From assembly GCA_032622095.1 (NCBI GenBank), contig CP136062.1, positions 162,314,875 to 162,378,874 on the forward strand: a DNA stretch of 64,000 nt, in the 5' to 3' direction. The notes below the pieces were generated by a model, which was not told where the DNA came from, did no database searches, and was given only the letters and a program-made list of their open reading frames with translations. Source of the stretch: Siphonodentalium dalli. Its lineage: Eukaryota > Mollusca > Scaphopoda > Gadilida > Siphonodentaliidae. The translations under genes were made by a program, and so were the position numbers. Positions 22,586 through 34,010 of this stretch are shown here, in pieces; the first letter of the stretch is position 1, and every line of letters starts with the position of its first letter.

Positions 22586-25188
22586 CGTGTCCTTTCCAAT
22601 CAATGTATAGTGTAAAATATGGTGTGTTCAGACCAAGAACCGTTCAACTTTGAGTCAAAATATTACACTGAAATTACATTCAGTTCAAGACATTCCAACC
22701 CCCCAGGGCCCCCACCCATACATGGGTTATTGCGTTGGGTTCGTAATTTCTAACTGGTTCTGACAATGATGTATATTATACATTGTATCAATTAGAATAT
22801 TTCAAACTTAAAGAGGAGATATTCAGTTGTACCTGGATTTGTGAATTTAGTGGGGTGCAAATGGAAATGATAAGTTGAACACTCCGACCCCAACAAAACC
22901 ACTTTTGTCACGTCCCTGCATGTTTAGCTCATGTCGCCACTCCCCTGTTCGGGACTATTATAACTGTACGGTAACGGCTGAAATTGTCAAGTCCATGTCT
23001 TATATTTAAGTCATGCTGTGAATGTGGTGTTTTAAAGTAGGAACGTCGGGTTTCCTAAAAATACGCATGGTTGTTTTCGCAACCAAACTTTGGTAAAAAT
23101 TTTAGCAGCCGGAAATGGCATGCATTCCCGGTAAATTAGATGGCAGAACCTGACAAAAAATAAGTTTAAATTGTTCTATTTCTGTGATTTTGGAACATAA
23201 TTGTTTTGTTTTTTTTGGTACCGGTACCAAAACTCGATTCTTTTCCTAATTGCGGTCAAATGTTTGAACTGAAATGGTTATCAGTTGAAAACATTTCGAA
23301 CCATTATTATAGGGGATATCAGGTGGGAATTTCCAACAACTGGAAATAATGAGGTACCTGTTGGAAATTTTCATTGGGGTGAGGGGGTGACAGGTGGGGC
23401 TGCAATGTAATTTCGCGGACTTGGGAATTTGCTATAAGTTGGAAATTTAGAAAGATTCTAACCAACTATCGCCGTGGTTTAAGTTATTGAAAATTATTGT
23501 CCAGAAAATGTAATGGTCACAAGGGGGGGGGGGGGGGTTCTTGAAAAAAAATACAGAATACAAGGTCCTCCGAGTGGGTTGTATTTGAGTCCGTTTGAGA
23601 CGTGGAAGTGGCAAACATCTCCAAAAATTAACACATTTAAAAAATCGATATATGATCACTCTGAGCTTTGACGGGTGGGTTCATCGACTCGAATAAAATA
23701 TTGTTTACCCCCGAAGTCAAAGAAATAGTAATTTAGGGGTGCTTAATAGGATTGAGTACCGTTAAGAAACTGGAGCAGGGGTCCCATTTAATTTAATTTA
23801 AATCAATTTAATCGGACATGTCCTTATTTTGTACCACAATTTTTCGCTTTGTCTTAATATAATTTTTTATAGTTTTTGCTGTTATATTGTATATCCAGTC
23901 CAGCAAAAGTTTATTCCCAAATGATGAATTAGTGCTTTCAAAACTAGCTCCGACCTCAATTCATTTCAGAAACACGGAACTAAAGACACCCGCATCCAAC
24001 GCGAATTACGTTCCGATTGCAAAACTACCATCATTCCCTATTTATCCGTGTCGACCTCACCCATCGATAACACATTGCGCGTGGAAATAATAGCACGAAA
24101 ATCTGACTTAATCCATCTAACGGCAGTATGCTTTAAACAACACAAGGATATTATAAACAAGAAAACCATAGTCATAAATGGTAACGCCACCAAGATTATA
24201 GTATTACATATAAATAGAAATTATAAAAAATACATAAAATATTTTGATAACAATTTCGTTTAAACAAGTAATCCTTCAAATTATTACTAACAAAGCAAGT
24301 AAACGACTGTGGGGTCACTCAACAGATTATAAAGACTTGGACTTAGTATACTGTAAATACTAAAATTTAAATGAAATAATTAAAAGATAAAATTTAGCAA
24401 GTAGTAAAAGTTAATTTTCTCATTTAATTTTTTTTGTTGGTTAAATAAAGCAATAATTTAAATGTAACATTTGGTTTTTTTAAAATGATTGACCGTGGCT
24501 CTTCCAATAATTGCGCGACTGACCTGGTCAATTGTTCTTAAGAAGTTGTTTTGAGAATTACTATGGAGGGAAATAGTTATGGCTGTGGCTTCGCAAGTAA
24601 TTAACTTGGTGACGTGATGTTAAACAATCTGAACTCCAGTAAACCAAGGATGCTCCATACCAAATATAAGGTAAATTAATAATTCTTTAGAAGTTGTTTT
24701 AAGATTTACTATGGAGGGAAAGAATTGTGGTGCTGGCTTCGCAACTATTTGACCTCATTGTAACAAATATAAATATTAGTTACTCAGGCAATAGATGTAT
24801 CTATTCTGTATATTAAGTTATTGGGTCTTACGTGTCTTGAGATGTCTAAATAGTTTTCGATGGACAGATCGCACAAGGGACCCACGCCAATCTTCTGTTG
24901 GGATTCCAATTGTTGGCTTATTAAATATGCATATATGCTTAAGATAGTCGCGCGCGAAGCACGCTCCCGTAAGTCGGGTTTTGGATCCCAGTTAATGAGA
25001 ATATCATTGAAATAATCGGTTTCCCCCAATAAACATCCATATATTCAATATGCAGGTTTTGGAGCAGAATTAGGCAGTCCATATTGGACGCCATCATGGA
25101 ATTTATTTTGTTTTGTTTTAATTTTCACACATATTTATTAGTTATGTGGATGGAGTTCTCATTAAACCTCACATCCTTATATTGGTTA
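22586..25188. other. Non-coding stretch
   Basis: No gene is supported. It contains a run of 15 G (23523-23537), the palindrome GGTACCGGTACC near 23216, and a ~70-bp duplication around 24540-24600 and 24682-24755 (GAAGTTGTTTT, ACTATGGAGGGAAA). Confidence 0.5.
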
Positions 25189-25317
25189 CAGTAATGCCCA
25201 AAGTAATTGACCACTTAACCACATCAGACTTATTGGTAATTTTTCAGGATTTAAAATCCTGAAAAATTACAAATAATTCTGCTCTGGTTAAGTGGTCAAT
25301 TACTTTGAACATTACTG
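25189..25317. mobile_element. Tc1/mariner-type palindromic MITE, unit 1
   Basis: 129 bp from CAGTAATGCCCAAAGTAATT to its inverse ending CATTACTG, flanked by TA on both sides. Almost the whole length is one hairpin around GGATTTAAAATCC. The TA duplication and CAGT start fit Tc1/mariner MITEs. Confidence 0.85.
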
Positions 25318-25363
25318 TATGAGGATTGAGTTATCATTAAACCTCAAATCCTTATATTGGTTA

Positions 25364-25492
25364 CAGTAATGCCCAAAGTAATTGACCACTTAACCACAGC
25401 AGAATTATGGGTATTTTTTCAGCATTTAAAATCCTGATAAATTACCCATTATTCTGCTGTGCTTAAGTTGTCAATTACTTTGAACATTACTG
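25364..25492. mobile_element. Tc1/mariner-type palindromic MITE, unit 2
   Basis: Same 129-bp element, exactly 175 bp after unit 1, with the same flanking GAGTTATCATTAAACCTCAA between units. The units therefore arose by tandem duplication of element plus flank, not by separate insertions. Confidence 0.85.
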
Positions 25493-25538
25493 TATGAGGA
25501 TTGAGTTATCATTAAACCTCAAATCCTTATATTTGTTA

Positions 25539-25667
25539 CAGTAATGCCCAAAGTAATTGACCACTTAACCACAGCATAATTATGGGTAATTTTTCAGGAT
25601 TTAAAATCATGAAAAAATACCCATAATTTTGCTGTGGTTAAGTGATCAATTACTTTGGACATTACTG
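25539..25667. mobile_element. Tc1/mariner-type palindromic MITE, unit 3
   Basis: Third unit, again at a 175-bp step. A few substitutions break the hairpin symmetry compared with unit 2. Confidence 0.85.
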
Positions 25668-25969
25668 TATGTAGATGGAATTAAACCTCACAACAGTGTG
25701 TTGGGGATTTGGACCTTGACTTGGGACCTTTGGTTTTTAACGCAACAAATGCGTGTACACCATATACACAAATGTCTTATGTAACCATAGTTTTTCTTGG
25801 ATAAGATGAGTTTGAAGCCTGCTAACATTTCAAAATGTTGTCAGTTTTGTATTCTCTGCAGCGGAACTCGACGCATTGAAGCAAAAGTTACAAGAGATAA
25901 AATGTGTACGTAACGAGACTATAACACAAATGAAAAAATAAATTCATGGAGGGGTGGGCGATACAGGGA

Positions 25970-26660
25970 ACTAAGGGTTGAACCGATATAAATTTATAGA
26001 GCGATAATGACCAATGTTGACATATTATGCATCTCAACTCTACTGAACATTGCAACAAGGCTATAAAATAGGGGGTGTCAGAATCTTAGTCATCTCTATA
26101 TAGTGCCAGAATAGTCATTTATGGACTTCTATAAGATGTTGGGTTGGTTATATGGACTCGGAGAAAAAGGGGTTTGTACCGATGAACTGACATAAATTAG
26201 TGGAGCGATGTTGCCATGTAATGTATCGCGACTGTACTAAAGCAGCAATGATATAAAATTGGGGGGGGGGGGGGTATGAAATTATCTCTATGTCTATAGA
26301 TGGCACCAGGATTATATATAAAGGAATAACAATTGATATACGTATACGTTATACTATAGTAATACCATAGACATATAAGTACAAGTATCACGCGATAAAA
26401 TATTACGTAACGTGACTATACCGATGAAAGAAAGAAATAAATTGGACCCGGATTAGAGGTTGGGTTGGTTATATGTGGATAATTGGATATGGAATTCATA
26501 CCGATGAAACGATACAAATTAGTGGAGCGATAAAGACCAATGTTGATACTTAGTCAGGCTACGCGGGAGAAAATAGGGATTGATACGATAGACCAAAATA
26601 AATTTGTCGGGTGATAATGACCAATGTATAAAGTAACGCGACCGTACTGTCGCACAATTA
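25970..26660. repeat. Diverged ~225-bp repeats
   Basis: GGGTTGGTTATATG, ACCGATGAA, TAGTGGAGCGAT and GACCAATGTTGA recur in the same order three times with drift. A 14-base G run (26261-26274) lies inside. No coding signal. Confidence 0.55.
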
Positions 26661-27205
26661 TCAGGTGTAACCGGTCAAATATGGACTCTAGTGCCCAATA
26701 TGGAACAGCTCAGAAAATATTTGCAGGGCCCTAAAATTTATTTAACATGGCATTTGCCATTAAAATCGATTTATGTCGATAAAACTGTCATTTTTCAAAA
26801 TGTTAAGCTGAGACTTGGTGTATGTGCGTGGGATACATATATATTCCTAAAATGACAGTGTCCAGCGCGTAATTATGTTTTAGATGGAAGAAATTGAATT
26901 TGTTTTCGATAATAAATTTGCAGCGTGGACTGGACGGGTCGACTCAACCCTGTCATCGAGTGCGCTCAATTTGTAAACAAAGTTTTGTCAATAGTCGTTT
27001 TGGTCAAACTATCCCTTTTTAGACCGGGACAGCAGATCCGAATAGTAGCTAAGATGTATTTAGATAGAATTATCAAAAGAATTTGACCGATTCGGGTGTA
27101 GTTTAAGAGAATAGAGTGGAGAAATCTTGGTGATAATTCCAGAAAATAAAGATGGTGGAGAATCACAATGTAACTACCCATAATTCACTTCACTACACCA
27201 GGGGG

Positions 27206-27675
27206 GTTCGCAATGGGTTACACATTATTTTCAGTCTATCAAATTATTTATATTTTCAACAACAAGTGACTTTAAGTTTACAATTTCAGCCTATCCTGAC
27301 TCTATCGATACGATTTATCATATTTTCATAAACATATTATACACCGGTGGCGTTAACTTTACAATTTCGGCATCTACTTGATTATATCAGTACGATTGAG
27401 TAATGGTACAAAACAAAATGTCCAAGAATACATTAGGGGCTCCCAATGGGTTATATATTATTTTTAGTCTATCAAATTATTTATATTTTCAACAACATAT
27501 TATTACACCGGTGACTTTAAGTTTACAATTTCAGCCTGTCCTGACTCTATCGATACGATTTATCATATTTTCATAAACATATTATACACCGGTGGCGTTA
27601 ACTTTACAATTTCGGCATCTACGTGATTCTATCGGTACGATTGAGTAAGGTAAAAAAATCTCCAAGAATACATTC
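27206..27675. repeat. ~232-bp tandem duplication
   Basis: CAATGGGTTA begins each copy (27211 and 27443). Both contain CTATCGATACGATTTATCAT and ACACCGGTGGCGTTAACTTT. The second copy has a short extra stretch after TCAACAACA. Confidence 0.85.
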
Positions 27676-29007
27676 GCCCTGTCCACCACACAATATCAAA
27701 ATCACAGAAGCTAGATACACCACATGTGGCGTAATAAAACTCCACTGTAAAGCCAACTAAACGCACGCATGATTTACAATCAAATTACCAATCTGTATCG
27801 TACTGCGAAACCAGAAATCGGTATTCTCGTCTCACATTCAAGTCTCGGTTTATACAAAAATATCAGACCGGGGAGGGGGGGGTACTAGGTCTCAGTTGTA
27901 GGCTATTACCTATAATACACATAATTATCGATTATATTAAATTGTGTCCTTTGCATATACATGTATATTATAATCTATCATTTACACGGCATATACCAAT
28001 ATAACAGAATTCCTATTTGGTTAAAGGCACGTGAGGCCTTAGTTGTCGAAAATATTTATATTTGTTCCAATCACCGTAAACAGAAAAACATTAAAACGCA
28101 TACAGTTTCGTTCATATATACCATGACCATCGCGTAAACAGCATGTTATCATAAAGATTTACTATATTTTACATAAGCAAGAGCCTGATTGTGTTACAGA
28201 AGACAGCACAATGCTGCTGGCTAATCACACACAAATGGCATAAACGCTCTTTATTCGTTCCATATCAGGAATTCACCAACAAAGAACGCTCTTTATGTTT
28301 ACCATCATAATATAAACAAACACCAGAAAAGTAACTTTTTGTGCTTTTGTTTACATAACAATGGTCAAATATATGACAATAACATACTGTTTATGCGATA
28401 TTTCTTATTTGTATATGGACAAAGTCTGTCTACATGTTGTTGTTCTTTCTGTTTGTGGCGGTGTTTGACGGGTGGAAATATTTTCACAGGATACCCACCG
28501 CCAAGGCCAACCGTACCTTTAACATAAAGATAAATGCTTCCAAACAATACTTATGTTTCTGTTACCAGAACTTGTACGTTACCAGATGGTTCGAATCATG
28601 AACAGACCGACACAGGCTTGAATGCCAATAAGAAGGCAAACCTTGGTTTACGTAAACCTGAGTTTCAATAAGACGAGAAGACGGACCAGTGCGGACAAAT
28701 AATCCCAGCTTACTCGCTCCAAAGCATGGTAACACATGGCGATCACCGTGGTTTGGGCCTGGTCCAGACTATAGTTTACGCGAAACCTGGTCCAGACCAG
28801 AGATCAGAATTCGGCCGTACACGTTTATGATCCATTATAATATATTCATCCACCCGTCATACCAAATTGTTTGTCATTAATTATTCTAAATAATTATACA
28901 CTGTAATTATTATTCTGCTTTCGGGGAGTGGAGATTCGTGTAAGTTTCAAGAACATGTCATCCAATCCCCCATTTGTATTTTATTTTACAAGGTAAACAT
29001 GTTTAAA
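27676..29007. other. Non-coding stretch
   Basis: No gene is supported. A small duplication AACGCTCTTTAT occurs near 28240 and 28285, and GTTTACG/CGTAAAC inverted pieces near 28640-28780. Confidence 0.45.
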
Positions 29008-29009
29008 TA

Positions 29010-29467
29010 TGTGACCCGCCATATCAAATCCAGTCGTAAGTCGGGATTTGTTTTACCCTGTGCCAATGCATTATCTTATATATGCGAGTCGACCATAGGT
29101 CGCCTCGCATATATAAGAGAATCCATTGGCCTAACAATTTTTTATCATTTTTTTAAAATAAATGTTTCTGACAATTTTTAGAAATAAAAATAAAAAACAT
29201 CCATTACCCTGCAGGGAGCCCCCCACATATATATAATTATATAGAAGAGTGTCGTCTGCTCATGTTTGTCTGTGGCTCTGTATGGTGAAATTATAAAATT
29301 GTTAAAGAATACAAGAAAATATTATTAAAATTGTAAAAAATTGTTAGGCCAATGCATTCTCTTATATATACGAGGCGACCTATGGTCGACTCGCATATAT
29401 AAGAGAATGCATTGGCACAGGGTAAAAAAATCCCGACTTACGACTGGATTTGATATGGCGGGTCACA
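29010..29467. mobile_element. TA-target TIR element carrying the same hairpin core
   Basis: Ends TGTGACCCGCCATATCAAAT and its inverse form an inverted repeat of about 50 bp, flanked by TA (29008-29009 and 29468-29469). The TIRs differ from the TTAA MITE, yet the two internal ~69-bp hairpins with GCGAGTCGACCATAGGTCGC and the AT-rich spacer are the same core. No transposase. Confidence 0.8.
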
Positions 29468-29470
29468 TAT

Positions 29471-30033
29471 AATAATCTCCATTCAGATTTCTAGAATCAG
29501 ATCTCGGTTTTACAATGAGTGCAAAGAATTCCAGCTGTGAGAATATGAGGTTCACTCCATGAAAAAAGTTCCCAATTTGGTTCCCCGGATAACCAAATAC
29601 AAACAAAAGAACAAAAAAGCTTCGTTCCACTCTTATTTTTGGTTCCATCTGGAACAAAATCCTAAGTCTGGAACCAAATCCTTAGTGTGGTTCTTCATAG
29701 AACCAAACTGAATCCAAGGTGTGTGTGGGAACATGACCTAGCACGAGACTGCAGCTGGCGGGGAATAACTCTGTTGCTCATATCACGAATAGGAGAAACA
29801 AAGTATGGAACAATAACTTTATAAATATAAATCGACATTTCCTTCAGACATCAGAATATCTTCGGTCTACTCGGTGAACCAACATAGTTTGATATAAATT
29901 TTAAACAGCTTAACGTATTTACGAACTAACAGAACATTCCGAAACCACGACGTCTCAAACGTGCTTGCAATTGTACCATAGTGTAACAGCATAATGTTTT
30001 CACGAGCACTCAAACTTATGTCATAGAAGGCAT
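29471..30033. repeat. Region with scattered GGTTCC / GAACCAAA motifs
   Basis: From about 29570 TTGGTTCC and its inverse GGAACCAAA recur repeatedly. They continue on the other side of the MITE at 30034-30431 until about 30670. It looks like a decayed repeat with self-complementary motifs; no gene is supported. Confidence 0.5.
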
Positions 30034-30431
30034 TTAGCCCTTTACCCAACAGAACGGCCCTGTGCCAATGCATTCTCTTATATATGCGAGTCGACCATAG
30101 GTCGCCTCGCATATATAAGAGAATGCATTGGCTTAACACATTAAAAATTATAAAATTGTTAAAGAATGTAAGAAAAAATGGTAAAAAGTGTTAAAAAAAG
30201 TTTTTTTTAGGCCAATGCATTCTCTTATATATGTGAGGCGACCTATGGTCGACTCGCATATATAAGAGAATGCATTGGCACAGGGCTAACTGTAACTATC
30301 ACAATTTGGTCAAGGAGCCGGTTCCAATGATATCCATATTTGTATGGTTCTATTGAGACAGACCGAAGATATTTTAGGCTGTTGAAGCTTTATTTGGCCG
30401 GTTTTGGCCGGTTTGTTGGGTAAAGGGTTAA
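30034..30431. mobile_element. TTAA-type MITE with double hairpin core, copy 4
   Basis: 398 bp, same orientation as the copy at 6507. The left target is TTAG (mutated TTAA), the right is TTAA. Both hairpins are complete, one with a single change (ATGTGAGG). Confidence 0.87.
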
Positions 30432-31279
30432 AGAACCAAATGGGAAACCCGAAGGAAATATTTGGTTCCATTTTCTGGTTCTATTCGGAGAACAAGACAT
30501 AGAACCAAAGCCGCTCAGGACCAAAATTTAGAAAGAAGTTTGGTTCCATGTAGAAAATGGATCTTTATTTTGTTCCTTGTGAAGAACCAAATGATGTATG
30601 TTGTGTACCTCGTTTAGTTCTCCATATTGGACTAACCTGGGAAGCAGTTTTGGTTCCCTGGGGAACCAAATTTTCCATGTGTGGTGGTGGTAGTGGTGGT
30701 GGTGATGAAGAAATTGGTCACCTCCACGATGACTATGGATATTGTGGATATAAAATGAACGAAACAGACCCCATAAAGGCTATAAGGATAAATCTTGAGA
30801 GTTTGTCATTTCCCGGTTTTGTTGTTAATCATTCAGTAAATTTCGAACATATTAAACATCAGTTGCACCGCACGTGTCACCGCGTGATAAATCACGATCG
30901 TTTTTTTTAAAGTTAAATTTAGAAGCAGTCTCAGTTTACTTAGCATAATGAAGGAAAAAGTATCAACCCAAAATATTAACATTCACTCAAGCATAATTTG
31001 ACGATACGCATGGCCGAAAATACGTCACTGGAACGATCGTATCATGTTCCCATCTCCATTGAAATTTATTTCCTGCGGTGCAGTTTAAGTCCTCACCGCT
31101 GATCATTAAATCACATTTCTATCAAAAGGGGGACATAATAACAAGAACGCATTGGGGTACACATTTCTGTCTGGGCGTGGCAATTGTAAGTTCAAGTTGT
31201 TGTTTACTTAGACGGGGTTTGCATATCGTTCGAGAGAGACTTCAAAGTGATATATAATTTAATAACATAACGATTATAA

Positions 31280-31844
31280 TTGCTTGCTCTCGTCCATGGC
31301 TGATCTCTTATGTATTCTCTTGTCGTTGTTCAGGTCCATGTCCATACCGGGATTTCTTTGGCGTCCAATATTCATGTATGTGTGTTATAACTTTCGTGCC
31401 TATCACCACTACTGTTCTCACTTTACCTCAATGACCTGGAAGATTTTCTCAATACGAATGGTGTTCGGGGTTTGTCAAAAATGTCACGGGATATAGAGAC
31501 CCATTTGCAGACATATGTCAAACTATTTATTATTTTATATGCAGATGACACCGTACTTATGGCTGAAACACCGTTAAATCTGCAGAAAGCACTTAAAAAA
31601 TTTCAAAAGTACTGTGAGAAGTGGAAGTTAAGCGTCAACGTTGAAAAAAACAAAATAATGTTGATTTCTAAACGAAGCTTGCCTAAAAATAGGATATTTA
31701 CATACAAGGGACAGACAATTGAAGTTGTCAAGAACTTTAACTATCTTGGAATTGTACATACAAAATCAGGCTCGTACTCGGATGCAAAAAAACTTTGATG
31801 AATAAAGCAACTAAGGCAATTCAATTATTTCAAAATCTAGAACA
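31280..31844 (+). pseudogene. LINE reverse transcriptase, left part
   Basis: The frame reads LSPLLFSLYLNDLEDFL, then LFIILYADDTVLMAE with an intact YADD catalytic box, then LQKALKKFQKYCEKWKLSVN and VKNFNYLGIVHTKSGSYSD. These are the palm and connection regions of a non-LTR RT. A frameshift near 31790 moves the continuation (MNKATKAIQLFQNLE) to another frame. The N-terminal RT region and endonuclease are not visible. A foldback element interrupts it from 31853, and the rest continues at 33122. The YADD makes this the best-preserved RT core here, but it is not functional. Confidence 0.85.
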
Positions 31845-32151
31845 CATTGCTTGGGTTACGTAGCGTTTTTCCGAAGACCCATAACTCCGAAGGTCCGATT
31901 CTCCGAAGGTCAGATTCTCCGACGCCCCGATTCTCCGAAAGCCCATAACTCCGAAGTCCCGATTCTCCGAAATCCCATAACTCCGAAGACCCATAACTCC
32001 GAAAGCCCATAACTCCGAAGGCCTATAACTCCGAACGCCCATAACTCCGAAGGTCTATAACTCCGAAGGGCCGATTCTCCGAAGGTCCGATTCTCCGAAG
32101 GTCCGATTCTCCGAAGATCATGTTTTATCGCTTATTAAATAGTGTACAGTC

Positions 32152-32427
32152 CAGTGGCGGGGTCAATGGGGCCCTAGGGAAGACCGCCCCCAAAAAACAT
32201 GTCAAATGACATGTAAACGTCAGGAAATCCCTCCTAGGCATTCAAATATTCACAGTGTTCCTGCCCAGGGGAGCCCCCGGACCAACGATTGGGGGCGACC
32301 CCTCCCATGTATGCGCTCCCCAAATCAGGCCTTCGTGATATGCTTTCGGCATATCATATGCATGATATATCCCCCACATATGCTAATTAATGTGCACCCC
32401 TAAATGGGAACCCTGGCTCCGCCACTG
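32152..32427. mobile_element. hAT-like MITE, left
   Basis: Starts CAGTGGCGGGGTCAATGGGG and ends CCCTGGCTCCGCCACTG, a common hAT-type terminal pattern. It lies in the centre of the foldback. No matching 8-bp duplication flanks it. Confidence 0.6.
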
Positions 32428-32580
32428 GTGTGCACCGGGTATATTATATAACGAAACGCTGCAAGAATGTCAGAGTAGCCTAACATGCACAGGGGCGACA
32501 AGTTCTTCCCCGTTCACCCCTGTACATTTTACTCTGGCATCTCATGGGCCAACGTAACGTTATAGTATCTGGTGTATAGT

Positions 32581-32772
32581 CAGTGGCGGGCCAGGATTCC
32601 CATTTAGGTGGGGGCAGTAGGAACAGTTTGAATATTTTGATGCCCCATGAACGATTTCCGGGCGTTTACATGACATTGGACATGTTTTGGTAGGGGCCCA
32701 TATTGTCTGATATAGCAAGTAGAGGTTTAATGGGGGCAGTGGGAATTTTGGGACCCCTTGGCTTCGCCACTG
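32581..32772. mobile_element. hAT-like MITE, right
   Basis: Starts CAGTGGCGGGCCAGG and ends GGCTTCGCCACTG. The outer 8 bases next to it (GACTGTAC) are the exact reverse complement of the outer 8 bases beside the left MITE (GTACAGTC), so the foldback probably formed by inverted duplication after one MITE had inserted. Confidence 0.6.
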
Positions 32773-33121
32773 GACTGTACACTATTTAGTAAACGATAAT
32801 ACCCCGATAAAACAAAATCTTCGGAGAATCGGACCTTCGGAGAATCGGGCCGTCGGAGTTATGGGCCGTCGGAGAATCGGGCCTTCGGAGTTATAGGTCT
32901 TCGGAGAATCGGCCCTTCGGAGTTATAGGTCTTCGGAGTTATAGGTCTTCGGAGAATCGGCCCTTCGGAGTTATGGGCCGTCGGAGAATCGGGTCTTCGG
33001 AGTTATGGGCCGTCGGAGAATCGGGTCTTCGGAGTTGTGGGCCGTCGGAGAATCGGGTCTTCGGAGTTGTGGGCCTTCGTAGTAATAGGTCTTCGGAAAA
33101 CCGGTCTGACACCCATTGCTT

Positions 33122-33957
33122 GTCAGTTAAAAACATGTTTGAATTATTTTATGCCCAAATTTTGCCAGTCATGTTGTATTGCTGCGAGGTATGGGGTTCA
33201 GGAAATAATGATATATTTGAAGTTATGCACAGAACATTTATAAGCCATGTTCTACATTTGAAATAATCCACCCCCAATTTTATGTTATATGGTGAGAGTG
33301 GGAGACTGCCCATTGAATACACAATCAACCTGCGTATTATGAAATATTGGATGAAAATATGAACCAGAGCAGATTTTGTAAGACTATGTATTTACTAGCC
33401 ATAAAAGTACATGTATGTGAAGTTTCAACAGTAAAATTTCAGTGGATGGAAAAAATAAAGACCATCCTAACAAATTGTGGGCAGCTTCATCTTTGGAACA
33501 TGGAAAATATCCCATGTCCAGAAACGTTAATGTCATACCTCAAGTGCAGTTTAGATAGTCAATTCCGCATAACCTGGTTGTCTGATATTGAACAATCTAG
33601 CAGAGGCAACACATATAACATTTGCAAACATGACATAAATTTCGAAACATATTTGGATTGCATGGATACCAAGAATAGAATAACAATTTCGTACGAGTAA
33701 TCACCGCCTGCCAATAGAGAAAGGCCCGTGGAACGACACAACTGTTCTTCGTAGATTGTGTCCCCTATGTCATAAACGTCAACTTGGAGATGAAATGCAC
33801 TACTTGATGGAATGCGAATGTTTAATCGAGGCTAGAAAACGTCTCATGCCCCGACAATTTACAAGTATACAAAACGCGACTATTGATATCCTAGACGACA
33901 TACTAAATTTGAAAGACGTAACTTTTTTACGTAGACTTGCTCGTTTATACTATTGAT
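33122..33957 (+). pseudogene. LINE ORF2 C-terminal part
   Basis: The LINE resumes directly after the 8-bp duplication: KNMFELFYAQILPVMLYCCE and VWGSGNNDIFEVMHRTF, then STPNFMLYGESGRLPIEY. After frame changes near 33270, 33360 and 33690 it ends with CPLCHKRQLGDEMHYLMECE, a Cys/His knuckle found at the C-terminus of many invertebrate LINE ORF2 proteins, and FLRRLARLYY. It is clearly the same copy as 31280-31844. Confidence 0.85.
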
Positions 33958-33988
33958 TAACTTTAAGTTGGATAACAGCGATTAATCC

Positions 33989-34010
33989 GTTGTTGTTGTT
34001 GTTGTTGTTG
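33989..34010. repeat. (GTT)n microsatellite at LINE 3' end
   Basis: Seven GTT units shortly after the ORF2 stop. It may be the tail of the LINE. Confidence 0.7.

Larger units (their letters stand above)
31853..33113. mobile_element. Large foldback element inserted in the LINE
   Basis: CATTGCTT at 31845-31852 and 33114-33121 is an 8-bp target duplication, and the LINE reading continues across it. The arms are inverted arrays of a 16-bp unit (CCCATAACTCCGAAG and CCGATTCTCCGAAG variants) at 31871-32115 and 32817-33105. The ends share GGT and a TTTTCCGAAGAC block. The 8-bp duplication fits the hAT type. No transposase is encoded; ORFs in the arms are repeat artefacts. Confidence 0.83.

Noticed and set aside
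24784-25029. 81-codon minus-strand ORF with a WDPKPDLRERAS stretch
   Set aside because: Isolated, AT-rich surroundings, no family recognised and no splice context that I can support.
30557-30910. 117-codon plus-strand ORF
   Set aside because: Starts inside the GGTTCC repeat region and has a simple GGGSGGGDEE stretch; no family recognised.
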